Source of the DNA: Marinomonas foliarum
Lineage (GTDB): Bacteria; Pseudomonadota; Gammaproteobacteria; Pseudomonadales; Marinomonadaceae
DNA: 64,000 nt
Assembly: GCF_003337275.1 (NCBI RefSeq)
Contig: NZ_QPJQ01000004.1
Span: 62,001 to 126,000, forward strand
Reading direction: 5' to 3'
The position numbers and the translations under genes are program-made. The notes beneath the pieces are model-generated. The model saw only the letters and a list, made by a program, of their open reading frames with translations, did no database searches and was not told the origin of the DNA. Below, piece after piece: positions 18,048 through 25,339 of the stretch. How positions within the stretch are numbered: position 1 is the first letter of the stretch; every line of letters begins with the position of its first letter.

Positions 18048-18428
18048 CTAAAAAATAGTAATTATGGTCGTAAGGCTAACGCCGCGCTCTGCGGCAAATT
18101 TGGAGCGCAGCGAGTAATTTATCCGCGTGAAGCGCTTTGTTAGCTCTTCACACTCGTTGACCGGGATGGCTTTTGAAATGGCCAAAAAGTTTGATTCCAG
18201 CTGTTCTTCATAGGTTAGCAAAGTTGCATCTACCTTGAGCTCACTGCATACCTCTAAGTACTCAATAAAGCTTAGGTGCTCTTTGTAAGCATTCTGCGGG
18301 AGGCACTTGCTCGGATCATACAAAAACAAAATGTCTAAGTCGTTTGGAGATGCAGTATTTATAAAAGACCCAAAAACATACACTTCTGTTCCTTCAGGCA
18401 ACTTTGTAAGCATAAATTCGATTACCAT
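18048..18428 (-). CDS. Small polymerase-beta-type nucleotidyltransferase (cassette 3, gene 3)
   Basis: The 126-residue protein carries the minimal nucleotidyltransferase motif GS-x8-DxD (VFGSFINTASPNDLDILF, G20 S21, D30 and D32), as in MNT/KNTase-type proteins. A longer frame starts at 18488, but ATG 18428 has an AAAAGGA ribosome site and reduces overlap with the preceding gene to 35 bases. About the last 32 residues are encoded by the attC site and what follows it. Such small transferases often pair with HEPN toxins, which they silence by adding AMP; no HEPN protein is obvious here. Role inferred: antitoxin or signalling enzyme of the three-gene cassette. Confidence 0.75.
   Translation of the reverse strand: MVIEFMLTKLPEGTEVYVFGSFINTASPNDLDILFLYDPSKCLPQNAYKEHLSFIEYLEVCSELKVDATLLTYEEQLESNFLAISKAIPVNECEELTKRFTRINYSLRSKFAAERGVSLTTIITIF
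18074..18145 (-). other. attC site of cassette 3
   Basis: On the minus strand the site starts with the inverse core AGCTAAC (18139-18145) followed by AAAGCGC, and ends with GCGCGGC and the core GTTAGCC (18074-18080), 72 bases in all. The arms can pair and the centre is variable, as in attC recombination sites. It lies inside the reading frame of the nucleotidyltransferase. Confidence 0.85.
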
Positions 18429-18795
18429 CCCGATCCTTTTGATAATAGGTTTTGGGGTTAGTCCAGTTAAGTGCCCCAAAAAACTCACCTATATTAAAGA
18501 TACCTAGATTATTCTCATCCCCATACTCTTTCGCTTCTCGTGTATAGCCATTCCAGTTAGCACAAGTAACTATGTAATCAGCCTCTGGAAATTCATTTCT
18601 AGCCCGATGAATTGCTGCAAGGCCAAGGCAATACTCATCGACAAGCAGCATATATATTGTCTCACCATTTATGTGAGTAATTGTGAACAATATATCTTTT
18701 GTTCTTACAAAGCTGGCTACTTTATCATGACCGCCTAATGCTCGTTCCGCAAAAGAGATAGCGCTATAGGAAACCCCCCAATCATTAAATGACAT
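18394..18795 (-). CDS. Unrecognised 133-residue protein (cassette 3, gene 2)
   Basis: I do not recognise this family. The sequence is a compact alpha/beta soluble protein with no signal peptide or membrane helix; ILFTITHINGETIYMLLVDEY followed by helices and EADYIVTCANWN could be a small Rossmann-like or restriction-fold core. Its start overlaps the HNH gene by 11 bases and its end overlaps the nucleotidyltransferase by 35, so it is part of one translated unit. Function unknown; context suggests a working partner of the nuclease. Confidence 0.7.
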   Translation of the reverse strand: MSFNDWGVSYSAISFAERALGGHDKVASFVRTKDILFTITHINGETIYMLLVDEYCLGLAAIHRARNEFPEADYIVTCANWNGYTREAKEYGDENNLGIFNIGEFFGALNWTNPKTYYQKDRDGNRIYAYKVA

Positions 18796-19465
18796 ATTTG
18801 TTTACAACCTCTTCAAATCCTTTAGGAAAACGTAAAACGCCCTCGGTTCTTTCATAGCAATTCCTTTCAAATCCCTCTGCGTGCTCAATAAACTCATAAC
18901 ATAATTCAAGATCACTAACATCAACAAGATGGCTATTAATATTAATGATGTTTATGATTTTTCTATTGTTCGGAACGATAGTATCTAGTTTTCGTAAATT
19001 CCATACTTCGACCAAATTACTCATTGGGTTCGCTTTAGCTTCAGATGATTCGGGCCCAGCACTCCGCCAAACTTGGTGGTTCTGGACAAGTAGCCTTTTA
19101 ATTGCTTTGGCAAGATCTGGCATTGATTCAAATTTTGGACTCAGAAAGGAATCACTCACATTTTGCTCGTGCACTGACTTCCATCTATGAATTTCTTCAA
19201 CTGTGAATGTACCCTCTGGAGCTTTGTCAATTTCAGTATGATGAGTAGGGCACAACAAGATTAGATTTTCATAAGTGTCCTCACCGCCCTCGGCTTGGCC
19301 TCTAGGACCATCTGGCTTCTTAGCGATAATATGCGCCATCTCGCCTATTACAGTTGGATCATCAGCATCTAAAAACCTTATACATTCGACAGAACAACCT
19401 GGCTTAGAGCATCTACCAGCGGCCATTCCCCACAGTTTTTTCAAATCTTTCGTGGATATACTCAT
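18785..19465 (-). CDS. HNH endonuclease (cassette 3, gene 1)
   Basis: The 226-residue protein has a complete HNH nuclease module near the N-terminus: zinc cysteines in GRCSKPGC (C19, C24), GEMAHIIA with H45, ENLILLCPTHH with N67, C72, H75 and H76. The C-terminal 120 residues are unfamiliar and may be the specificity or sensing part. A strong GAGGAG ribosome site precedes ATG 19465, 14 bases inside the cassette. HNH nucleases cutting DNA are frequent in restriction and anti-phage systems; that role here is inference from gene content. Confidence 0.85.
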   Translation of the reverse strand: MSISTKDLKKLWGMAAGRCSKPGCSVECIRFLDADDPTVIGEMAHIIAKKPDGPRGQAEGGEDTYENLILLCPTHHTEIDKAPEGTFTVEEIHRWKSVHEQNVSDSFLSPKFESMPDLAKAIKRLLVQNHQVWRSAGPESSEAKANPMSNLVEVWNLRKLDTIVPNNRKIINIININSHLVDVSDLELCYEFIEHAEGFERNCYERTEGVLRFPKGFEEVVNKYVI

Positions 19466-19479
19466 TACTCTCCTCGAAG

Positions 19480-19540
19480 AGCTAACGCCCGCATAATTGG
19501 CGCGAACTTGTGAGCGTCCTAATTAATGCGCTTGTTAGCA
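19480..19540 (-). other. attC site of cassette 2
   Basis: On the minus strand: TGCTAAC (19534-19540) then AAGCGCATTAATTA, and at the other end TATGCGGGC with the core GTTAGCT (19480-19486). It is 61 bases, begins 12 bases after the stop codon of the TPR-protein gene, and is the shortest and cleanest of the three sites. Confidence 0.9.
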
Positions 19541-19551
19541 GTTAATATTGC

Positions 19552-21462
19552 TCAGTTGCACTCCAATCCAACCACATTAAAACTTTCTTGCTGTTTCGAT
19601 TCGTCATGGGTAACTACTAGCAGGAACCACCCATCAAAACAATCTATGAAAGCACGATACCCCTTGTTATCGCTCTTATCCGTTTTTCCATATATAGAAT
19701 AGTGCTGTAAATCAATCTTAATTTCACAATGGTCGGATTTTCCATTAACAAAACCATTCGCGGACACAAATAGATCTATAGGTTGGCTTAGCTTAATAGC
19801 ATTAACTGCATTTTTGTAAGAATTTAAGTCAGTGTAAGACTTCATGATCAGAGGAAGCTCGATTTCTTGTGTATTCAGAACACCGATAGCAATCCGATCT
19901 TTGTTTGGCTTGGGAACATAGACTTCAAGACCGTCATAATTTACCAAATATGAGGATCTATCTATATTTTCTATTGAAATTGATAACGTTCTTTCCCAAC
20001 CGATATCAACAATTACTAATGACTTATCTACTTCAAGTTCAGAGAGCTGCTTCTGATAATTCAATACCAAATTCCCAAACCCCAGTGGGTCGCCTTTTTC
20101 TATCAGGCAAAAAGCTAAGCCTAAATTGGCGACGAGATTGTCCGGAGTATTAAGCAAGCACCTTTCAAAGAGCTTAGTTGCTTCATCCACCTCCCCATAA
20201 AAGCGTTTTATTTCACCCTTTTGAGACAATGCTTCTGGAAGTCCTGGCTCTAGGAGCAAGGCAAAATCAATATGTTTAGCTGCCTCGGAAAACACTCCTT
20301 TGTTGAAATAGCAAACGCCAAGATTCAGATGCGGCGAGCTTAAATTAGAATTCAGCTCTATTGTTTTCTCAAAGTAACTTACCGCTTCGTCAACACTTCT
20401 TAAATTTAGGTATGCGACACCGACATTATAAATAATGAAAGGATCAGTGTTATCCTGGAACTCAGCGCTTTTCAATAACTCTAAAGCGAAGTCGTCATCT
20501 CCTTTCTCAGCAACTAAAGTCCCCTTTACTGCTAAGGCCATGGCGTACAAAGGATTAATCTTTAGAGCATTATCACAGTAGAGTATGGCGTTATCTATTT
20601 CACCCAAAATCTGCAAAATTCCAGCGCACTTTATATACAGTTTCTCGGATTTCACTGCCTTAGATAACTCTATATATTCTCTTAAAGCCTCTTCATAATG
20701 GCCATCGATGAGAAAGGTTTCTGCCTTGCTAACCTTTGAATTAACGCTGCTTAAAATCTCACTATGTTCTAAATCCAAATTTTCAAGAAAATTTAACGAT
20801 GCTCCACCCTCTTCTTTGAGGATAAGTTTTTTTGAGTGTTTTTTAAAAATATTTTCAATGTCAGATCTTTCTATATACCCCCTCTCACTGCGACTTTCAT
20901 ATATAATAAATATCAATTCTTTTAAGCATTCATCCGCATCTAATAAAAGAGAGTGATCAATACCCCATTCAATCATCTCTAATTTAATTATCTCTCTAAT
21001 CTTATCTTCAGGAAGAACGTCGACACTCCAAGTATTAGGAATTTCCCTGACATTTTCTATTGCAGTGCCATTCCGCTTTAAAACCTCTCTAAAATCTTCC
21101 GATACTGATATCTTTGAAAGAAGATCCTCACTAGAGAACTTATTATTTCTATATTGATTTAAGTAAGAGAGAAGCGTCGACAAGCTTTTATTTTTTGATG
21201 GCCCTAAAACAATTTGATTTTCACAAATATATTTCTTAACAATTGGTATTGATAGCTCTTCATACTTGACCTGAACATTTATTTTCTTATTGTCAAACAG
21301 CAGTGAAAAGTCATCATCTGTTTCTATTCCGATAGAATTGAACTCGCTCACATTAAGGTGCTTTAGAAAATAAAAGGCCGCACACAGATCTTGGTAAGCA
21401 AATCCAATAGAAGAGTTGCTTCCTCCTGTTTTTATTTTTCCAAAGTAACCCTTATTGCTCAT
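19552..21462 (-). CDS. Cap4/DUF4297-like nuclease with TPR repeats (cassette 2)
   Basis: The 636-residue protein is the only gene of its cassette. The N-terminus has GGSNSSIGFAYQDLCAAFYFL, then IGIETDDDF (E47, D49-51) and VQVKY (Q64, K66), the PD-(D/E)xK layout of DUF4297/Cap4 double-strand DNA nucleases used as effectors in CBASS and other anti-phage systems. From about residue 245 to 455 there are six or so TPR repeats (NPLYAMALAVKGTLVAEKG, IIYNVGVAYLNLRSVDEAVS, HLNLGVCYFNKGVFSEAAKH). The last 180 residues are unfamiliar. A single-protein defence nuclease with a TPR sensor is a reasonable inference. Base composition is AT-richer than the flanking core genes. The start is ATG 21462 with only a weak ribosome site. 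Confidence 0.72.
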   Translation of the reverse strand: MSNKGYFGKIKTGGSNSSIGFAYQDLCAAFYFLKHLNVSEFNSIGIETDDDFSLLFDNKKINVQVKYEELSIPIVKKYICENQIVLGPSKNKSLSTLLSYLNQYRNNKFSSEDLLSKISVSEDFREVLKRNGTAIENVREIPNTWSVDVLPEDKIREIIKLEMIEWGIDHSLLLDADECLKELIFIIYESRSERGYIERSDIENIFKKHSKKLILKEEGGASLNFLENLDLEHSEILSSVNSKVSKAETFLIDGHYEEALREYIELSKAVKSEKLYIKCAGILQILGEIDNAILYCDNALKINPLYAMALAVKGTLVAEKGDDDFALELLKSAEFQDNTDPFIIYNVGVAYLNLRSVDEAVSYFEKTIELNSNLSSPHLNLGVCYFNKGVFSEAAKHIDFALLLEPGLPEALSQKGEIKRFYGEVDEATKLFERCLLNTPDNLVANLGLAFCLIEKGDPLGFGNLVLNYQKQLSELEVDKSLVIVDIGWERTLSISIENIDRSSYLVNYDGLEVYVPKPNKDRIAIGVLNTQEIELPLIMKSYTDLNSYKNAVNAIKLSQPIDLFVSANGFVNGKSDHCEIKIDLQHYSIYGKTDKSDNKGYRAFIDCFDGWFLLVVTHDESKQQESFNVVGLECN

Positions 21463-21499
21463 ACAAAATTTATCCCAACTCCAAGCTTGGTGAAAAGAC

Positions 21500-21597
21500 T
21501 GCTAACGCCTCAAACACCGGCTTGCTGAAGCTGGCGGCTTTTTTGGAACAAAAAAGGTGACAGCTTCAGCAAGTCCGCGTGCTTTGACTTGTTAGCC
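21500..21597 (-). other. attC site of cassette 1
   Basis: On the minus strand: inverse core GGCTAAC (21591-21597), then AAGTCAAAGCACGCGGACTTGC, a long stem CTTGCTGAAGCTG against CAGCTTCAGCAAG, a loop of A/T runs, and the core GTTAGCA (21500-21506). At 98 bases it is the longest of the three. It begins within the nucleotidyltransferase reading frame, which stops 4 bases before the core. Confidence 0.9.
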
Positions 21598-22457
21598 CTT
21601 GCTCGAAACTCCAAGAGATAGTTATTTAAAAAACTTTTACTACTTACTGAAGTACTTGAGTAATGGTTAGGGCGTGTAATAATCTTATGAATTCGTTTCT
21701 CCGTATCTGAAGAAAGCGTAATTTCTGGAAAAAGTATCCTCAGAGACTCAACATACCTAAGAAGGTCGTATGTGGATTTGAAGTCATGATAATCTAGGCA
21801 ATTGATATACCGATCTCTTTTGTGTAAACCCCACCCTTTTAGTGCTAGAACTTTTGATAAAATACTAACCCATTCATCGACGTCTCTCGCCACTATTTGT
21901 TGATTAACCTCACCATTTCTGTAATTGGATTTATGCTCCCTTAACCGTAAAAAAGTATTAATTTCATCTATACTTAGATTAAATTTCTTAGATATTTCAA
22001 CACTCAATCTTTTAGTATTAAATACAAGATCATTATTTCTTGCTAAATACTTAACAAAGTAATCCCTTGAAAGCACAAATAAATAATCTGCCTTCCAGCC
22101 TAACAAGATTCGGTCTTGTGGCGACTGAATAGCATTAAGTATGCTGTCTCTAGACTGGTTAATTTCTTTAGTTTTTGGTTTTATAAATGAACAACACTCG
22201 ATAAATCTTTTAAACTCACCATCCTTATCGAAGAGTATTTTTGATTCAAATTTTAAGTGCTGAATAAATAGCGAGCCTTTCTTTTGCATAAGCTCCAACT
22301 GCTTTGGTGTATATGCAGACACGCTATATCCTATTTTAGAGTACTTTTCTATGAGACTTCTTTTATTACCGGCTTCACAAACGATGAGTAGATCATGATC
22401 GCTCTTATCATCATTCCCACCAGAAACTTGTGACCCAAAAATAACTATGGCGAACAT
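21510..22457 (-). CDS. Nucleotidyltransferase with helical C-terminal domain (cassette 1, gene 2)
   Basis: The 315-residue protein opens directly with a polymerase-beta nucleotidyltransferase strand, VIFGSQVSGGNDDKSDHDLLIV (G8 S9, D20 and D22; GS-x10-DxD). Residues from about 85 onward are helical and charged and could be a substrate- or nucleic-acid-binding domain; I see no clear HEPN motif. About residues 287-315 are encoded by the attC. It starts 2 bases after the channel gene stop, with AAGG 9 bases before ATG, so the pair is one operon. There is no alternative upstream start. It may modify the channel or a nucleic acid; that is speculation. Confidence 0.75.
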   Translation of the reverse strand: MFAIVIFGSQVSGGNDDKSDHDLLIVCEAGNKRSLIEKYSKIGYSVSAYTPKQLELMQKKGSLFIQHLKFESKILFDKDGEFKRFIECCSFIKPKTKEINQSRDSILNAIQSPQDRILLGWKADYLFVLSRDYFVKYLARNNDLVFNTKRLSVEISKKFNLSIDEINTFLRLREHKSNYRNGEVNQQIVARDVDEWVSILSKVLALKGWGLHKRDRYINCLDYHDFKSTYDLLRYVESLRILFPEITLSSDTEKRIHKIITRPNHYSSTSVSSKSFLNNYLLEFRARANKSKHADLLKLSPFLFQKSRQLQQAGV

Positions 22458-22459
22458 AA

Positions 22460-23344
22460 TTAAGACCTTATTACTCTTGAACTAACAGAAGTTAGGAATA
22501 AGGATATTATTACTATTCCAAGTGTAACTTCCCCCGCGATAACAGCTTTTCCAAGCTGTGTTTGCGGATAAACATCACCGTACCCAAGAGTTGTTAAAGT
22601 AACTATTGTAAAATATATTGAGTCCATCAATGAACATATTTTTCCAGTTTTAAAAAAATCATCTCTGAATATGTAGTTCATTAAGGAGAGACTCGAAACA
22701 ACAATCAAAAATGTTAAAAACACTCGATAGAGCTTTAATCCATATCCAGATGTCAAAAAATCGAAAAGATGGACAGACTTTTTCCATAGAAACGTAGCTA
22801 TTCCAATGCGCCCTCTCTTATATTGAGAATTCAAATGTGCATTCTCTGCACGATGCATCATATAGAGACTCTGTTTTGCTCTATCAGGCTGTCTTTCATT
22901 ACTTAGGTTCTTATATAGACTATGGTATAAATCAGCAGCTATATTTGTATCCGCCTTTAGATCAAAATTATTCTTAAAGTAAGCAGGGTCAATAAGGGTT
23001 CCTTCAAATTGGGACTTATTGGTGTTTGTGTCGATAAATGTGCAGTCGATAAACTCACAGTCAATAAATTTAGAACTGAGCAGCAAACAACCATTGAAAA
23101 CGCAAGACACAAAGCTGACATTGCGAAATTCAGTATCCTTAAATGATACGTTCTTATATGTTTTTCTCTTCTGCTTCAGAACCCTTGATGGACCTGGATT
23201 GAACTGTTCTGGGAAATACAGAACATCTTCAAAAAAACCATGATCCGGATCCTCTTGATCCAAAAACTGCTCTTGATTCAGAAACTCCTCAAGAGAGTTT
23301 GTCCTATTAGGTGTTCCGGAAATTGAAAACTTATTTGCGGCCAT
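22460..23344 (-). CDS. Pentapeptide-repeat two-TM ion channel protein (cassette 1, gene 1)
   Basis: The 294-residue protein has a soluble N-terminus with a pentapeptide-repeat block at about 62-115 (FKDTEFRNVSFVSCVFNGC), a linker helix region, then a two-helix potassium-channel pore: helix 1 near 207-226, pore helix and selectivity filter TTLGYGD at 251-257, helix 2 at 266-288. The filter is canonical for K+ channels. It is the first cassette gene after attI, so it should be the best expressed. A channel that opens on infection and dissipates the membrane potential would fit an abortive-infection effector, but this is inference; osmotic or potassium homeostasis is the alternative. Confidence 0.85.
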   Translation of the reverse strand: MAANKFSISGTPNRTNSLEEFLNQEQFLDQEDPDHGFFEDVLYFPEQFNPGPSRVLKQKRKTYKNVSFKDTEFRNVSFVSCVFNGCLLLSSKFIDCEFIDCTFIDTNTNKSQFEGTLIDPAYFKNNFDLKADTNIAADLYHSLYKNLSNERQPDRAKQSLYMMHRAENAHLNSQYKRGRIGIATFLWKKSVHLFDFLTSGYGLKLYRVFLTFLIVVSSLSLMNYIFRDDFFKTGKICSLMDSIYFTIVTLTTLGYGDVYPQTQLGKAVIAGEVTLGIVIISLFLTSVSSRVIRS

Positions 23345-23375
23345 TATTTATACTTGCTTTGCTTCTCGTTTTAAA

Positions 23376-23440
23376 GGCTAACAGTTTAATAGTGCGCATG
23401 CGCATTTACACATCTTTAAAATCTTCTTAATGTCTCTATA
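23376..23440 (-). other. attI insertion site region
   Basis: The core GTTAGCC reads on the minus strand at 23376-23382 and marks the boundary between the integrase side and cassette 1. To its right lies a perfect 12-base palindrome, TGCGCATGCGCA (23393-23404), that could be part of the integrase-binding sites. The right limit is not defined by sequence alone. The 23345-23710 gap holds this site, candidate promoters and no gene. Confidence 0.7.
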
Positions 23441-23457
23441 AATTACTGACTTTAAAA

Positions 23458-23486
23458 ACATTAATATGGATATCAACAAAGTCTAA
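23458..23486 (-). promoter_or_regulatory. Candidate cassette promoter (Pc)
   Basis: On the minus strand TTAGAC (23481-23486) and TAATGT (23458-23463) are spaced by 17 bases and point into attI and cassette 1. Match to consensus is only moderate. Confidence 0.3.
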
Positions 23487-23663
23487 ACCAGGAAAAACGA
23501 GCATGCGTGTTATTCCTTTTATCCACAGCGCGTTATTTTGGCTCTACGAATCCTTATTCATTGATATTAGAGGACTTTCTAACCAGTCACCAGTAAAAAC
23601 ACGCACTTTTTTGATTATTTTTCAGACAAAGCGTGCCAAAAATTGGCAAGCTCAAAAAATAAA

Positions 23664-23679
23664 CTGTATATTTGTACAG
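23664..23679. promoter_or_regulatory. LexA (SOS) box in the intI promoter
   Basis: CTGTATATTTGTACAG has the CTG-N10-CAG form of gammaproteobacterial LexA sites and lies 32 bases before the intI start. It overlaps a candidate -10 (TATATT, 23667-23672) whose -35 would be TTGGCA at 23643-23648. Integron integrases are known to be SOS-controlled in this way. Confidence 0.85.
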
Positions 23680-23710
23680 TTATAAATCTATTATCCACAA
23701 GGAGTGTGTG

Positions 23711-24673
23711 ATGTCTTCTAGCCCTTTCCTCAATCTTATTCGTCAAGAGCTGCGCCTACGCGGTTATAGCTTAAAAACAGAGAAATCGTACCTGTATTGG
23801 ATTAAATACTTTATTCGTTTCCATAAGCTACAGCACCCTCAAAACATGGGCGCGGAAGAAGTAAGAGTGTTTTTATCGCATTTGGCGGTTGAGAAAAATG
23901 TTGCAATTAATACACAAAAATCGGCCCTCAACGCCCTCGCCTTTTTATATAACAAATTGCTAAATCAACCATTGGGTGATTTAGGGTTCCAGCATGCTAA
24001 ACAAGGGCGGCGTTTACCTATTGTTTTAGCTCCCAATGAGATTCAAAACATATTAGGTTGTATGAATGAACGAGACCACTTAATATTTTCGTTACTGTAT
24101 GGTTCAGGCCTTAGAATTAGCGAATGTTTACGTATTCGCATTCAAGATATTAATTTGGATCAGGGTAGTTTAGCTGTTCGTTGCAGTAAGGGTAATAAAG
24201 ATAGAACTACCATTCTTAGCCGTAAATTAGCTTAACCTTTAGGCAAACAAAAGTCCTATGCCCAACAAATCCAACAAAATGACAACGCGAAGGGTTATGG
24301 CCCTTCTTTGCCATTTGCGTTATCAAGAAAGTACCCAAATGCATTTCGTCAATTCAGTTGGATGTTTTTATTTCCCTCTACATCAATTTGCCCGCACCCT
24401 TTAACGGGTGAATTATGCAGGCATCATTTACATGAGTCAGTGCCTCGTAAGTCATTAAAAAAAGCCGTCAATGACGCTAGAGTTAATGAGAGAAGAGTAA
24501 ATTGCCACACCTTTCGTCACTCTTTTGCAACGCATTTATTAATGGCTGGTAGAGACATAAGAACGGTTCAAGAGTTATTAGGTCATAATGACGTATCAAC
24601 AACACAAATTTATACCCATGTAATTGGTCAACATTTTGCGGGAACAAATAGCCCTCTTGATCAAATCTTATAA
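23711..24673 (+). pseudogene. intI: Integron integrase IntI, interrupted by a nonsense codon
   Basis: A tyrosine recombinase of 320 codons in one frame, broken only by TAA at codon 175 (24233-24235). It opens MSSSPFLNLIRQELRLRGYS after an AAGGAG ribosome site. Catalytic residues are all present: R135 (GSGLRISE), H266 and R269 (HTFRH), H292 (LLGH) and Y301 (TQIYTHV). The integron-specific extra helix is there too ([16 protein letters not shown], about 238-252). The stop sits in RKLA-stop-PLGKQ, where a glutamate codon GAA is the simplest ancestor (one G-to-T change). It reads away from the cassettes. Without suppression the product lacks the catalytic half. Confidence 0.9.
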
Positions 24674-24833
24674 AACAGGAAGAAATAATTACATTGTCGG
24701 CATAAATACGCGACCTACGTGGAATCTTGGTTCATGACGATTTACGATGAAAGCAAACGGCGTTTTGATGAGGTAGGCGTTAGTTTCGAAGATAAACGCC
24801 GTTTGGTTTTATCTAGGATCTGAATCCTTGCCA
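24674..24833. other. Intergenic region after intI with an 11-base inverted repeat
   Basis: A perfect inverted repeat AAACGGCGTTT (24755-24765) / AAACGCCGTTT (24794-24804) lies here, with a 28-base loop. A 29-codon frame (ATG 24734 to TGA 24823) spans it, but no family is recognisable. It may be a weak terminator for intI or a decayed gene end. Confidence 0.35.
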
Positions 24834-24834
24834 T

Positions 24835-24873
24835 AAAAAAGGCCCCATTTACCTGAGAAGAAAAAATGGGGCC
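24835..24873 (-). terminator. Terminator of the 86-residue gene
   Basis: Read on the minus strand, GGCCCCATTT pairs with AAATGGGGCC across about 12 bases and is followed by six T residues. Confidence 0.85.
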
Positions 24874-24894
24874 AAGGTAGACATAAATCTGTTA

Positions 24895-25155
24895 TCAATG
24901 GCGGGTCTGTTCTGGGTCGTTCGTTTCACGCATTCGTTTACGATGTTCGACAAATTCGTCGCTTAGCATGTAGTCGCCCTGCTCGGTGTGAGCCAGTGCA
25001 CCACGGTTGACGAGTGCGTCTAAGGTTTTTGGTAACACCTTTTGTCGGCGTTCGCCTTTAATAAAGTAAAATTGCTCACCCAATTGGATCAATTTAAAAC
25101 CAGATTCTAGGTACCCAACACATAAGTTTTGAGTTGGCGTTAACTTGAGTTTCAT
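24895..25155 (-). CDS. Hypothetical protein, 86 residues
   Basis: I do not recognise the family. The protein starts MKLKLTPTQNLCVGYLESGF; residues 28-55 (YFIKGERRQKVLPKTLDALVNRGAL) look like a winged-helix wing and recognition helix, so DNA binding is possible but unproven. A GAGGTGAAC ribosome site and a strong own terminator support a real single-gene unit. Confidence 0.65.
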   Translation of the reverse strand: MKLKLTPTQNLCVGYLESGFKLIQLGEQFYFIKGERRQKVLPKTLDALVNRGALAHTEQGDYMLSDEFVEHRKRMRETNDPEQTRH

Positions 25156-25339
25156 TGTTCACCTCACATTGCCTGCCGTCTCTTAAATGTAAATCAATTG
25201 ATCATTTATCGTTCATGTTAACTATAGACACTTTTTTCAAGAACAGTAATTTTCTACCTCTAACATTACAAAAAGATAAAAAAAGAAACCTTTTCGTCCT
25301 GCCAAGGGTTGAACCGTCGCTTAACAGTCTCAAAAAGCC

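Larger units (their letters stand above)
18074..24673. mobile_element. Chromosomal integron: three cassettes, attI and broken intI
   Basis: Integrase gene on the plus strand, an attI-type core to its left, and three cassettes on the minus strand each closed by an attC (21500-21597, 19480-19540, 18074-18145). All attC sites have GTTAGC-type simple sites in matching orientation. This is the classical integron layout: integrase divergent from the cassettes. The cassettes hold 2, 1 and 3 genes. The promoterless genes face away from attI as expected. The integrase is interrupted by a stop codon, so the array is probably frozen unless an integrase acts in trans. Confidence 0.85.

Noticed and set aside
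18429..18488. N-terminal extension of the cassette 3 nucleotidyltransferase
   Set aside because: It would overlap the previous gene by 95 bases; ATG 18428 has the ribosome site and leaves the nucleotidyltransferase domain whole.
18048..22457. CBASS system based on the two nucleotidyltransferases and the Cap4-like nuclease
   Set aside because: The transferases are minimal MNT-type or lack the cyclase architecture I would expect, and they sit in different cassettes from the nuclease; the label is not supported.
23503..23685. 60-residue plus-strand frame before intI
   Set aside because: It lies across the attI/promoter region, ends inside the LexA box area, has no family likeness and no clear ribosome site.
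24308..24673. Separate 121-residue recombinase gene starting at TTG 24308
   Set aside because: It is the in-frame continuation of intI after the TAA at codon 175, with no ribosome site of its own.
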